A program made the position numbers and the translations under genes. The notes under the pieces were generated by a model. It was given only the letters and a program-made list of their open reading frames with translations, ran no database searches and was not told where the DNA came from. This document shows, piece after piece, positions 45,102 through 54,291 of a DNA stretch of 64,000 bases. Source of the DNA: Candidatus Acidulidesulfobacter diazotrophicus (lineage in GTDB: Bacteria; SZUA-79; Acidulodesulfobacterales; Acidulodesulfobacteraceae). Where the stretch lies: NCBI GenBank assembly GCA_004195025.1, contig SGBB01000001.1, positions 186,001 to 250,000 on the forward strand, written 5' to 3'. How positions within the stretch are numbered: position 1 is the stretch's first letter; every line of letters begins with the position of its first letter.

Positions 45102-45207
45102 TATATGACAAAATTTGATTACCATAAAATTTCACATTTATTTTAATATAATATAATTATACACAGATATTGTTGCATATTTGTATAAAATATGTAAAAA
45201 TAATACT

Positions 45208-45480
45208 ATGGATTTTGAATGGGACGAGTCTAAAAGCAACGCAAATAAAAGTAAACACGGTATAGATTTTGAGACCGCAAAAAATATATTTTTAGACGAA
45301 AACCGTGTTGAAATTATGGCCCCGTATCCGATAGAGAATAGATTTATCAATATAGGAAAACTTAACGGAAAATTATGGACGGTTATTCATACAATCAGGG
45401 GAGATGCCGTAAGAATTATCTCCGCAAGACGTTCAAGAAAAAAAGAGGTAAAATTATATGAAAAAAAAGACGACAGCTAA
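45208..45480 (+). CDS. brnT: BrnT-family toxin
   Basis: This is a RelE-like ribonuclease toxin. It has the BrnT pattern MDFEWDESKSNANKSKHGIDFETAKNIF, then RFINIGKLNGKLWTVIHT and RIISARRSRKKEVKLYE. The ATG at 45208 gives 90 residues, the usual size; upstream non-ATG starts are unlikely. It overlaps brnA by 23 bases. It lies inside the island, next to the right-hand attachment copy. Confidence 0.9.
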   Translation: MDFEWDESKSNANKSKHGIDFETAKNIFLDENRVEIMAPYPIENRFINIGKLNGKLWTVIHTIRGDAVRIISARRSRKKEVKLYEKKDDS

Positions 45481-45715
45481 AACCGCGGAAGAATTCGATA
45501 GCCGTTTCGACGAAGGCGAAGATATTACGGATATTATAGACATTTCTAAAGCCGTTATATCACGCGGAGGCAAAAAAGTCCGCCTTACAATCGACGTGTC
45601 CGAATCCCTCGTTAAAGAAATAGACGATATAAGAATGAAAATAGGCGTTGACAGGGGAGCTTTAGTTAAAATATGGCTTTATGAAAGGGTTAAGCAGGAA
45701 AAAGGCGCAAAGTAA
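45458..45715 (+). CDS. brnA: BrnA-family antitoxin
   Basis: This is the antitoxin partner of BrnT, of the ribbon-helix-helix type. The C-terminal half (KKVRLTIDVSESLVKEIDDIRMKIGVDRGALVKIWLYERV) is a typical RHH DNA-binding region. The acidic N-terminal part (EFDSRFDEGEDITDIIDISKAV) would contact the toxin. The length is 85 residues. It is translated from inside the end of brnT. Confidence 0.9.
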   Translation: MKKKTTAKTAEEFDSRFDEGEDITDIIDISKAVISRGGKKVRLTIDVSESLVKEIDDIRMKIGVDRGALVKIWLYERVKQEKGAK

Positions 45716-45823
45716 TTTATATTTTTGTATCCGCAGGTTTCATTATTTACTACTATATTACTACCATGATTTTTATATTAACTAATTAAGCAATAATATC
45801 AAGCAGTTATAAACTTATCATTA

Positions 45824-45904
45824 GGACTCTGACTCCCATTACGGAGGTTCGAATCCTTCTCTCCAGCCATTCAAAAACCGTAGTAAATAAGCCGTTCCGG
45901 CGAT
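45824..45904. repeat. Second attachment copy (3' half of tRNA-Gln)
   Basis: This copy repeats 26709-26790: the anticodon stem-loop, T arm, acceptor 3' strand, CCA and downstream flank. One base is missing in the acceptor C-run, with a C-to-T change beside it and a few flank changes. The 5' half of the tRNA is missing, so it is not a functional gene. It marks the right border of the 19-kb CRISPR segment. Confidence 0.9.
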
Positions 45905-46016
45905 ATCGTATCTCTTCTCTTGCAGTATCGAAAACTTATATAGTTAATTGGACATTGTTTTTTTGATTTATATTATTGATTATGAAAGAAGATGCGCATA
46001 AATACGGACGTATTCC

Positions 46017-46171
46017 TAACCCAACTTCACCATAATTACCGGCAACCTATTGATATTGCTGTATTTATGGGGGCAACAAAAATGTCTATGGGGACTACAA
46101 AATAAAAAATAAAATGTATTAATATTAATGGGTTATAATTTTAGAATAATAAAAATGGTGAAGTTGGGCTA
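46017..46171. mobile_element. MITE-like element, copy B
   Basis: This 155-base non-coding element has 17-base inverted ends TAACCCAACTTCACCAT and ATGGTGAAGTTGGGCTA, with one mismatch. Its interior is related to copy A at 24818-24970. It lies between the second attachment copy and the radical SAM gene, inside the second island segment. Confidence 0.8.
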
Positions 46172-46278
46172 AATCGTCTTAACATGAATTGAGAGAAACT
46201 TGAAATTAATTAATAATAAGATAAAATAAAAATTAACGAGTTATTTTAAAATTATTTATATTATTATCGATTACAGAA

Positions 46279-47295
46279 ATGGACAAATATTCAAGTAAAG
46301 GAGAAAATGAATTTTATATTCAGTGGCATTTTATTGAAAGCTGCAATTTAAGATGCGTTCATTGTTATCAAGAAGATTATGTGTCTAAGGGTCCTGACTT
46401 AGAACAGCTTAGATTAATTTTTTCAAGACTTGACGAAGCAATGGCTAAATGGAATACGAAGGGAGTAATTTCTCTGACAGGCGGCGAACCGTTTTTGAAA
46501 CCGACAAACCTGTTTTATTTAGCAAGCCTTATTGAAAATTCGTCCAATTTTAAAGATATTGCTATTTTATCTAACGGAACTCTGATAGACGATAATCTGA
46601 TAGCAGAAATTAAAAAATATAAAAAGATAACCGAAATACAAATATCGCTTGACGGAGCGGATGCCAAAACCCATGAAGCTATCAGGGGCGAAGGGACGTT
46701 TTTAAAAACGGTAAATTCAATTAAAAAATTAAAAGAGGCAGGAATAAAAACCTCAATAATGTTTACTTTAAACAGTAAGAATATCGGGTCTGCCGTAAAT
46801 ATGTCCGATCTGGCTTATGAGCTTAATGCTGATACGCTTACTGTTGAAAGAATGACAACGATGAGTGAAGCGGAGAAGAATGAATTTTTTATACAGCCCC
46901 AGGATTTAAAAAAAGTTTATAGCGATGTTTATGTTAAATCAAAAAAAGTTTTTTCGGATAGAAAAACAAAACTTGCGGTTTCAAGACCGTTATGGAATCT
47001 GGTAGATGAAAATATCGGAGGATACTGTCCCGTCGGGCTGTCTTCAATTTGTATCCTTCACGACGGAACGGTTCTTCCGTGCAGGCGGCTTTATCTGCCT
47101 ATCGGAAACATTATAGACGACGGATTGTTTAAGATATGGTACACTTCAAAAGTATTATGGGAAATGAGAAAAAAGAATAATTTATCGAAAGAATGTTTAA
47201 AATGTTCGCATTTTGAAAGATGCGGCGGCTGCAAAGCGATGAGCTATTATTACCATAATGATTTTAACGCAAAAGATCCCCAGTGCTGGATTTAA
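46279..47295 (+). CDS. Radical SAM/SPASM maturase-like protein
   Basis: This is a PqqE/AlbA-like radical SAM enzyme that probably modifies a peptide or protein. The cluster motif is CNLRCVHC at residues 22-29, followed by TGGEPFLKP. A C-terminal SPASM region has CPVGLSSICILHDGTVLPCRR and CLKCSHFERCGGCKAMSYYY, with Cys residues for extra iron-sulfur clusters. The length of 338 residues is compact. A PqqD-like gene follows by 57 bases. I found no precursor peptide ORF. The product could be a RiPP or a cofactor-bearing enzyme. Confidence 0.85.
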   Translation: MDKYSSKGENEFYIQWHFIESCNLRCVHCYQEDYVSKGPDLEQLRLIFSRLDEAMAKWNTKGVISLTGGEPFLKPTNLFYLASLIENSSNFKDIAILSNGTLIDDNLIAEIKKYKKITEIQISLDGADAKTHEAIRGEGTFLKTVNSIKKLKEAGIKTSIMFTLNSKNIGSAVNMSDLAYELNADTLTVERMTTMSEAEKNEFFIQPQDLKKVYSDVYVKSKKVFSDRKTKLAVSRPLWNLVDENIGGYCPVGLSSICILHDGTVLPCRRLYLPIGNIIDDGLFKIWYTSKVLWEMRKKNNLSKECLKCSHFERCGGCKAMSYYYHNDFNAKDPQCWI

Positions 47296-47352
47296 TTAAA
47301 AAACCTATATAACTGTTTTTTTAATAAAAACATTAACTAAAAATTCACAACG

Positions 47353-47628
47353 ATGAAAATATATAAACTTTCCGAAAACTTTAGCCTGCATAACGATGAA
47401 AACGGCTATATGCTTTTTAATACCGTAGACGGTAATATATACAAGCTAAACGAGGTATCTTTTAAAATTTTATCGCTATGTGACGGCAATAAAACCGATA
47501 AAGATATAAAAGATATTATTCTCAACTTGTTTGACGTTTCAGCCGAAATATTTAACAATGATTTTGACAATATAACAAAAGTGTTTTTCGACAAACATTT
47601 CATAACCTGTACTTTTGCGGATAATTAA
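47353..47628 (+). CDS. PqqD-like recognition protein
   Basis: This 91-residue protein has the PqqD/RRE layout: an N-terminal beta hairpin (FSLHNDENGYMLFNTVDGNIYKLNEVSFKIL) followed by helices (SLCDGNKTDKDIKDIILNLF). Such domains bind the leader of a RiPP precursor and present it to the radical SAM enzyme. It is directly behind the SPASM gene. No precursor is evident between the two genes or just downstream. Confidence 0.75.
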   Translation: MKIYKLSENFSLHNDENGYMLFNTVDGNIYKLNEVSFKILSLCDGNKTDKDIKDIILNLFDVSAEIFNNDFDNITKVFFDKHFITCTFADN

Positions 47629-47652
47629 ACAATAAAATCAATTAAAATATAA

Positions 47653-47686
47653 CCCCCAGCCATTCTAAAACCGTAGTAAATAAGCC
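47653..47686. repeat. Third, shorter attachment copy
   Basis: The sequence CCCCCAGCCATTCTAAAACC continuing GTAGTAAATAAGCC repeats the last bases of tRNA-Gln (acceptor and CCA) and part of the downstream flank. It fits better with copy 2 than with copy 1 in the flank (GTAGTAAATAAGCC). It closes a second segment of about 1.8 kb holding the radical SAM and PqqD-like genes. The rest of the gap to 48112 is AT-rich with nothing else seen. Confidence 0.75.
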
Positions 47687-48112
47687 TTTTTAGCTATTAA
47701 CATTCAATCCTAAATTGTCATAATTTTCATAAAAATTATAAAAATATATCACAAAAAAATTTAGTATGTCCGCTTTAACGGTCGATGACAATAAGCGGTT
47801 TTATCTCATGAAGGGATTAGGGTGATGAAAGTTAACCTGATTAATTGATTATAAATGCAATTAAAATTTATCGTAAATAAGAAAACAGTAATAAACGTAA
47901 TATGATGATAAATTAAGAATTAATTTTAATATGCAAAATAATAATTACCAATATAAATAAAATGTTGACAATATTAGTATTTTGCGATAACTTATAAACA
48001 AGGATAAATTATAATCAAAAAGTGTCTTGATTTACTCCAAAAAAAATATTATTACAAAATTAAAGTTAGAGAATAAATTAAATCAATTAATTTATTTATA
48101 TGGAGGATAAAA

Positions 48113-48829
48113 ATGAAAAATTTTAAGGCTGCATTATTAACACAAAAATTTATTATGGTCGTCATCTCCGTCATTGCAATAATCGGCATGACTTTTGCTT
48201 TGTCGGGTTGCGCTAAAAAATCATCTAAACCGGTTAATTCGTCTGCAAATGTTGTAAAAAAACCAACTGCAGGGAGTTTTAACCAAGTGTTGGCAAAAAA
48301 GGCTTATGAGTCGTTAAACCCCCATCATGTCGGTCCAAAACCAAACGCGGTAGCAATTGTTGGGGTTCCTCAGATTATGGCGCCTGTACTCTATAAAGAA
48401 TATGTCGTTAACCATAATCCAAAACACTATTATCTTTTGGATGTCAGAGAGCAAGCAGCATTTAAAAATATGGGTCATATAGCCGGTGCCCATAACATTC
48501 CGTTGCAGGTACTTTTTACTCCAAAGTATTTAAAAATGCTCCCGAAAAATAGAACTATTATTAGTATTTGCTATGTTGGTCAATGGGAGTCAATGGCGGC
48601 AGCATTGCTAAAAGTAATGGGTTATCATGTTATGATATTAAGATTCGGTATGTCTTCATGGAATCCCAAAATAGATTTGCTTCATAGAAATAAAATAGCA
48701 TTCGGAAACTATCCGCTTGTTCATTTAGCAGGTAATAATGCGGCAACGGCTAAAAAAAATTCAATTAAAAAAGGCAGTAACAGTAAGTCAAAGAAGAAAT
48801 TGAATAAAATGGGCGCTGGCTGTTTATAA
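48113..48829 (+). CDS. Rhodanese-domain lipoprotein
   Basis: This is a sulfur-carrier or sulfurtransferase domain on a lipid anchor. The signal peptide ends in a lipobox with Cys33 (ALSGC). The rhodanese domain (about 85-200) has YYLLDVREQAAFKNMGHIAGAHNIPL and the active-site loop starting at Cys153 (SICYVGQWES). A basic Ser/Lys tail ends CL. It would face the periplasm. A GGAGG ribosome site precedes the ATG. In a sulfur-cycling organism it could handle sulfane sulfur; that role is inferred. Confidence 0.82.
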   Translation: MKNFKAALLTQKFIMVVISVIAIIGMTFALSGCAKKSSKPVNSSANVVKKPTAGSFNQVLAKKAYESLNPHHVGPKPNAVAIVGVPQIMAPVLYKEYVVNHNPKHYYLLDVREQAAFKNMGHIAGAHNIPLQVLFTPKYLKMLPKNRTIISICYVGQWESMAAALLKVMGYHVMILRFGMSSWNPKIDLLHRNKIAFGNYPLVHLAGNNAATAKKNSIKKGSNSKSKKKLNKMGAGCL

Positions 48830-48874
48830 TATTAAAATTTAACAATATTAATGTTTTTTACGTGTGTTTTACTA

Positions 48875-48968
48875 AATGTACAACTCCTAACCGAATATGA
48901 GCATAGAAAAATCAAACGCAAGTGCGGTATAGCTCATTATCTAAATTATAAGTTAGGAGTTGTACATT
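48875..48968. repeat. 94-base inverted-repeat element
   Basis: Perfect 17-base arms AATGTACAACTCCTAAC and its complement enclose 60 bases that can form an inner stem (GAGCATA with TATAGCTC). It lies 46 bases behind the rhodanese gene and might serve as a terminator or be a small mobile element. Confidence 0.7.
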
Positions 48969-48994
48969 ATATATTTTAATATAGTTGTTTTAGT

Positions 48995-49224
48995 CTTTAA
49001 TTCTTCCATAGAAATTTATTTTTTGGATTCACACTTACACTGGAATGACTTAGAGACTTAGTTCCTGTCGGAATAGATCAATTGCCTCATAGATTCACAC
49101 TTACACTGGAATGACTTAGAGAGGATTTGCAGTTTCACCCGTCGGGTGTCATTCCTGCGAAAGCAGGAATCCAGTATTGCTTATAATTGAAATATCATTG
49201 ATAGTTTCTATGGAAGAATTAAAG
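48995..49224. mobile_element. MITE-like element with 20-base ends and target duplication
   Basis: The ends CTTTAATTCTTCCATAGAAA (48995-49014) and its exact complement (49205-49224) bound 230 non-coding bases. Flanking TTAGT at 48990-48994 and 49225-49229 is a target duplication. Inside are two copies of a motif starting ATTCACACTTACACTGGAAT and one palindrome ATTCCTGCGAAAGCAGGAAT, also found at 61258-61278. Confidence 0.85.
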
Positions 49225-49299
49225 TTAGTCTTTCCTTTTACGTTTTAAATAAATAATTATTATAATTATAGTTTTTATATAATCTAATAACAAATAACA

Positions 49300-49686
49300 T
49301 CATAGCTGTACCGTAAACGACCCTATTTTAATCATTAAAACTGCTCTTATCCATGAATATTTTTCTTTAACTTTATTAAATATTTCACCGGAATATATAA
49401 ATTCACCTTTTCCAGAAATACTTACGCCCTGACCTGCTCCAAATTTACCTGCAACCTGTTTTGAACCAATTAAAACTTCTATTTGATTTTTAAGCTTTAA
49501 ATTTTCTTCGGTTTTTTCCAACCCTCCTGCAGGTATTAAAATTGTCTCATCGTCAATTAAACCTAAATTTTTAACATATTCTCCCCATGTTGCGGATAAA
49601 TGTACGCCGTCAGCACCGCAAGTTCCTAATACTACCATTTCAGTCTTATCTAATGCTTCTTTGACAACGTTATTAATTTTAGCCAT
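49300..49686 (-). CDS. Pyridoxamine 5'-phosphate oxidase-like flavoprotein
   Basis: This is a 128-residue split-barrel protein of the FMN-binding PNPOx-like group. It has VVLGTCGADGVHLSATWGEY at the start, a DDETILIPAGG strand-loop and QIEVLIGSKQVAGKFGAGQGVSISGKGEF. The substrate is unknown. GGAGAA precedes the ATG. It is divergent from the membrane-protein gene at 50076 and downstream of the small element cluster. Confidence 0.8.
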   Translation of the reverse strand: MAKINNVVKEALDKTEMVVLGTCGADGVHLSATWGEYVKNLGLIDDETILIPAGGLEKTEENLKLKNQIEVLIGSKQVAGKFGAGQGVSISGKGEFIYSGEIFNKVKEKYSWIRAVLMIKIGSFTVQL

Positions 49687-49917
49687 AGTTTTTCTCCTTA
49701 TTTATTTTATTGTATTTTAATTAATATCTATATGTTTTAAATAATTTATTTTAGCTATAATTAATTTGCTACAGTTAATTTATTGTATTTTAACTAATTT
49801 ATTATTTATTTTTAATTAATGCCAAGATAAAATTTTTTCAACTTGCTTGTTATATATTATATCTTACTTTTTCCCTATATATATTATTATTAGATACGGG
49901 ATATTAAAACTTGATGT

Positions 49918-49970
49918 ATTTTATACAACTTTTTATATATAATAATTATATATAAAAAATTGTATAAAAT
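49918..49970. repeat. 53-base palindrome in a divergent intergenic region
   Basis: Two 26-base arms around one central base are complementary except for one position. It lies between the divergent genes starting at 49686 and 50076. The rest of this 389-base gap is AT-rich without other features. It may form a cruciform or bind a dimeric regulator. Confidence 0.7.
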
Positions 49971-50075
49971 ATCACGAGCGAGTAATACTATCAACGCTAA
50001 ATGTGTAATGAATAAAACACCTAACGAAAATTAAAAAAATGTTTTTGAAATAATTTGAGAAAATAAAATTATATT

Positions 50076-50507
50076 ATGTTAAATTACTTTATTTTAATAT
50101 TTATTAATATAAATCCGATTTTTGGCGGTAAATTTTTGGCTGCTTCATATATAACTGTTGCAAAATTAAATCCTTTTTTATCTGTTTTAATCATAATAAT
50201 TTCTGAGGTTATTGTATGTATTTTAATTTTTTATTTTGCCCAATATTTAAGAAAATTTAATTTTTTCAAGAATAGATTAAATAAAATTAATGATAAATGG
50301 GTAAAAAAAGGCGCTTATATCGGTTTTTTTGCAGGGCAATTATTTATGGGCACTTTATTTATTTCTTTGATTTTAGGATTAGTAGAAAATAGAAAAAATG
50401 ATGTTTTGTTTTTTTATATACCGTTAATAGTTAGTACTGTTTGTTATACTATGATTTATTATTATTTAAGTTCTCACGGTATAAATTTAATGAAAAATTT
50501 GCTATAA
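50076..50507 (+). CDS. Small integral membrane protein
   Basis: This 143-residue protein has about four hydrophobic helices (roughly residues 3-22, 32-60, 80-105 and 112-135) and a basic loop (KFNFFKNRLNKINDKWVKKGAY) between helices 2 and 3. The layout resembles small export or DedA-like membrane proteins, but no signature is strong enough to assign. It stands alone. Confidence 0.6.
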   Translation: MLNYFILIFININPIFGGKFLAASYITVAKLNPFLSVLIIIISEVIVCILIFYFAQYLRKFNFFKNRLNKINDKWVKKGAYIGFFAGQLFMGTLFISLILGLVENRKNDVLFFYIPLIVSTVCYTMIYYYLSSHGINLMKNLL

Positions 50508-50694
50508 GAATTAAAATGATAAAATGCTGACCCCAGAAAGGTATTATTAATTTATTAATTTTAAGATAAAACTTTAAAGATAAAACAATGTTGTTTATTA
50601 TAGACAAAGAAAAAAATAGGATATAATATTATAACATATATAAGCTTGTCATTTCTATTATACGATTTACAAAATAATTCAAATTATAAAAAAT

Positions 50695-53600
50695 ATGTTA
50701 AAAATAAATACAAATTCCGTAAAATTTAAAATATATTTTCTTTTTATCGTATTGAACCTTATTGTCTTTTTAATAGGGGTATTCTTAACGGCTCATAGTA
50801 TATCCATATATAGCGAAAAATTTCTAAAGGAACGGTTAAAGTGGCAGTCAATGAAGACAACGATGGAGTTTAACAGCGATAGGAAATTTATGCTCGAAAA
50901 GGCTAACGATATCGTTGCGCATAGCTTTAAAACCTCTTTTATCAAAAAAATATTTCCGTCAAAAGAGATATCAAGTATTATTCTGATAAAATTAAAAAAC
51001 GGGCGGATAATTTCTTTAAAAAAAATAAAGTATAGATACAATAAATATGAAAGAAGTATGAATTTAAGCGATAATATAAGATTTTATAAGATTATTAATG
51101 CAAACAATATGTATATGTATAGCGGGTTTGGAAGAGATAAATCGGATAAACTCATTTCGTTGAGAGTAATTTATTGGATTATACATAAAAAATCGGGTTT
51201 TATAATTATTCTAAACAAAATAATCACAAGCAATTTTTTAAGAAGTATTCGCATAAAAAACCATATGATTGCCAATGTAGGTGTTTATTACGGAGCCGAG
51301 CGGTCGGCAGTTTCGGTATTTAAAAATAATAGATATTTAGGCATAGGTCAAAAGGTCACAAAAAAGCAGAAGATGGTTTTAAAAAACGGTGAAAGTGTTT
51401 ATACATCGGCGTTTGCAGGCGGTATCCCGTTTTATATTTACAATAAGCCGATTTTAAACTATGACGGTAAAATAATAGGAATTTTAGGCGCTGGAATAAA
51501 AAAATACAGGTGGTTTTGGTCTATTGCGAGGTTCTATATTCCGATACTCTTTTTTATCGGTTTATTAATTTTTATAATCCTAATTTTTATACTTTATAAT
51601 AAAAAGTTAACAGACCCGTTTTATAGCCTTTTGAAAATTATTACAAAAATAGATCCGAATAACCCTCAAAAGTTAGATTTGATAAATATGTATCAAAATA
51701 AAGAAAGTGAATTTTATGGGCTCGCAAAAGCTATTACGGCTTTAAACGACAAGATAATGGAAAGGCAAGAAGAAAATTACCTTATAGTTTCAAGCATAAA
51801 TGAATTTTCTAAAAACATTTCAGCTCAGGATGATATAAATTCATTAACCATTAAACTTATAAATTTAATTGTAGAAAAAATGGGTTATAGTTACTCCTGG
51901 TTTGGTGTTTTAGATGAATCTAATAAAGAGGTAAAAATAATAAGTGCCTATAATAATGGTTCTAATTATGCAAAAAATCTTATTCTTAAATATGATAACT
52001 CAAAATATTCAGAAAATTTAGTCGCAAAGGCAATAAAATCTAAAAGCTACGCTGTAATAAACAATGTTGAAACTGATTTGACCCTTCCTTTATATAAAGA
52101 AAGGCTTTTAGAATATAAATTTTTATCCTTAGGAGCATTTCCAATAATTTGCGGTACTGATTTAATTGGTATTTTAGCTGTTTATTCTGCTAAAAATGAC
52201 GCCTTTGACAGCATTAAAGCAGGAGCAATTCTTAGCTTAACTAATTATGTTGCTTATGTATTGACTTATTTAAAAAATTTTACAAGGTCGCTAATCTTGT
52301 CCGAAATAGCTGAGAGTATAATGCTTGCTATTATTACAAAGAATAAAAAGGACGTTGAAAATCAGCAAAACTTACTTGCAACCTTTGATGAAAAGGAATT
52401 TCTAAACAGCATGGAAGACAATATGGAAACTGATTTTGTTGAGTTTATAATATATGACAGAGCAAAAAATGAAATAAAAGACGCCATGTTTTCAAAGGGG
52501 TGGGACGATAATATAGGCGTGAGTTCAATAGCCCCTATCCCTACCGTATTTGTACAAAAAAAAATTGCAAATAGCATGCTTGATGCTTATGATTACCAAA
52601 ATGATGAATTTGCGACGGATATTTTTAAAAATATGATGGTCAGGGATATAATTATTTATGCTTTTGAAGGACCTAAAGATATAAAGTATCTGGCTGTAAC
52701 AGGCGTTAAAAACAGGAGAAAGATATTTAGCAGCGGTGATATGGATTTTTTCAGAGATGCAATAAACCTTTTTGCATCTTATAATGAGGTCAATATTCTT
52801 TTTGAAAGTCTCGAAACATTACTCAACTTATTGGAGAATAGGGAAAATTTGATAAGTAAAATGGTTGCATTCGGGGTCGTTTCCATCGATTTAACTAATA
52901 AAACCGTTAATATTTATAACGATTATTTTGCGCAGGTTTTTAATATAGACAAGTTTCTGACCCATATTAGTTTAAATGAGTTTTTTGAAAGCATCAAAGT
53001 CCAATTTGAGGATGATACTTTTGCCGATGATATATTTCAGCCATATATAGCGAATATGTATGCAACCGCAATTGAAAGCGTGAAAATCAACCTTAAAAGC
53101 GGAATTATATTAAATATGAAGTCTAATCTGTTTTTGACAAAAGACAATAAAGTTATAAGGCTCCTTATATTTGAGAATATTACCGATTCGGAGAATTATA
53201 TAAAAACTCTTAAAAAGATGAATAATAAGCTTAATTTGTTATATGATCTCGCGAATCAATTATCCACTGTTTTTACATTAGAATATGCTTTAAAAATATT
53301 TGCGCAGGGTTTATATTTAGTGAAAAATGAAAAAGGTGGCGCCGTAAGTTCGCTTCATATAAATATATTCGATACTGTCAACAAACAAACCGTCACATCT
53401 TTAATATGCGCAATAAAAGATGAAGGAGATGAAGAAAAGGATGATAGCACTATGCTGCCGGGCAAAATTATCATCAATACGAATAATATTAATTATGACG
53501 ATTATATTCCTAATTGTAAGCTTTTAAAAAATGGTAAAATAAATATAGATATAATGGTTAACGATTGTGAATTTAAGGGCAGCGATGGCAGTTATACCTG

Positions 53601-54291
53601 TTTTTCGCTTAAAGTTAGCAATGAAATTGTCGGAACGGTTTCTGTCGACTCAAAAGATAAAGATTTCTTTACGGATGAAATAAACGGTTTTATAAAAGAG
53701 ATAATAAATATAGCGTCGCCAGTTTTCGCAAAATTAATATTGATTAAAACAAACAAAGAGCTTGCCGTTACCGACCCGTTAACAGGGGTTTATAACAGGA
53801 GATATATGTATGAGTTTGCTAAGATGGAAATAGCAAGGGCATACAGGAATTCAACCGATTTTTCTATGGCAATCGTAGACATAGATAAATTTAAAAACAT
53901 AAACGATAGTTATGGTCATCAAATAGGCGACGATATGTTAGTGAAATTTACCAAAGATTTAAAAAATGTTTTAATGAGGCAGCAGGATATTATTACAAGA
54001 TACGGCGGGGATGAATTTATTATAATACTCCCGGATACCGGCAAACAAAATGCGATAAATCTTATGGAAAAACTCAGAGATTATTTCAAAAATAAGGTTT
54101 ATGTTTTTGAAAATGATATTAATATAAACATTACGATATCTGTCGGTGTTGCATCGGCAGAATATTTGCTTGAGCTAAAAGTTATTGATAGCGATTATGA
54201 CGCAGAGGCACTTTTAAACGGTATTTTAAGATCTGCGGATGAAAATCTTTACAGAGCAAAAGAATTGGGAAGAAACAGAGTAGTCGGCTAA
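50695..54291 (+). CDS. Large membrane sensor diguanylate cyclase (GGDEF)
   Basis: It makes cyclic di-GMP from GTP in response to unknown signals. The 1198-residue protein has a membrane helix at about 10-32, a Cache-like extracellular sensor region to about 275, a second membrane helix (about 278-302) and a HAMP-like segment. GAF-type regions follow (about 360-530, and again near 850-1010, with a less clear stretch between). The GGDEF domain has DPLTGVYNRRYM, then DIDKFKNINDSYGH, and the catalytic GGDEF at 1104-1108. An inhibitory I-site RxxD (R1095-D1098) is present five residues ahead. No EAL domain is present. Confidence 0.88.
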   Translation: MLKINTNSVKFKIYFLFIVLNLIVFLIGVFLTAHSISIYSEKFLKERLKWQSMKTTMEFNSDRKFMLEKANDIVAHSFKTSFIKKIFPSKEISSIILIKLKNGRIISLKKIKYRYNKYERSMNLSDNIRFYKIINANNMYMYSGFGRDKSDKLISLRVIYWIIHKKSGFIIILNKIITSNFLRSIRIKNHMIANVGVYYGAERSAVSVFKNNRYLGIGQKVTKKQKMVLKNGESVYTSAFAGGIPFYIYNKPILNYDGKIIGILGAGIKKYRWFWSIARFYIPILFFIGLLIFIILIFILYNKKLTDPFYSLLKIITKIDPNNPQKLDLINMYQNKESEFYGLAKAITALNDKIMERQEENYLIVSSINEFSKNISAQDDINSLTIKLINLIVEKMGYSYSWFGVLDESNKEVKIISAYNNGSNYAKNLILKYDNSKYSENLVAKAIKSKSYAVINNVETDLTLPLYKERLLEYKFLSLGAFPIICGTDLIGILAVYSAKNDAFDSIKAGAILSLTNYVAYVLTYLKNFTRSLILSEIAESIMLAIITKNKKDVENQQNLLATFDEKEFLNSMEDNMETDFVEFIIYDRAKNEIKDAMFSKGWDDNIGVSSIAPIPTVFVQKKIANSMLDAYDYQNDEFATDIFKNMMVRDIIIYAFEGPKDIKYLAVTGVKNRRKIFSSGDMDFFRDAINLFASYNEVNILFESLETLLNLLENRENLISKMVAFGVVSIDLTNKTVNIYNDYFAQVFNIDKFLTHISLNEFFESIKVQFEDDTFADDIFQPYIANMYATAIESVKINLKSGIILNMKSNLFLTKDNKVIRLLIFENITDSENYIKTLKKMNNKLNLLYDLANQLSTVFTLEYALKIFAQGLYLVKNEKGGAVSSLHINIFDTVNKQTVTSLICAIKDEGDEEKDDSTMLPGKIIINTNNINYDDYIPNCKLLKNGKINIDIMVNDCEFKGSDGSYTCFSLKVSNEIVGTVSVDSKDKDFFTDEINGFIKEIINIASPVFAKLILIKTNKELAVTDPLTGVYNRRYMYEFAKMEIARAYRNSTDFSMAIVDIDKFKNINDSYGHQIGDDMLVKFTKDLKNVLMRQQDIITRYGGDEFIIILPDTGKQNAINLMEKLRDYFKNKVYVFENDININITISVGVASAEYLLELKVIDSDYDAEALLNGILRSADENLYRAKELGRNRVVG

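Noticed and set aside
45824-45904. Second tRNA-Gln gene
   Set aside because: The 5' half (acceptor 5' strand and D arm) is missing and the acceptor 3' strand has lost a base, so it cannot fold as a tRNA.
26709-47686. Prophage or conjugative element
   Set aside because: No capsid, terminase, relaxase, type IV secretion or integrase genes are recognisable between the attachment copies.
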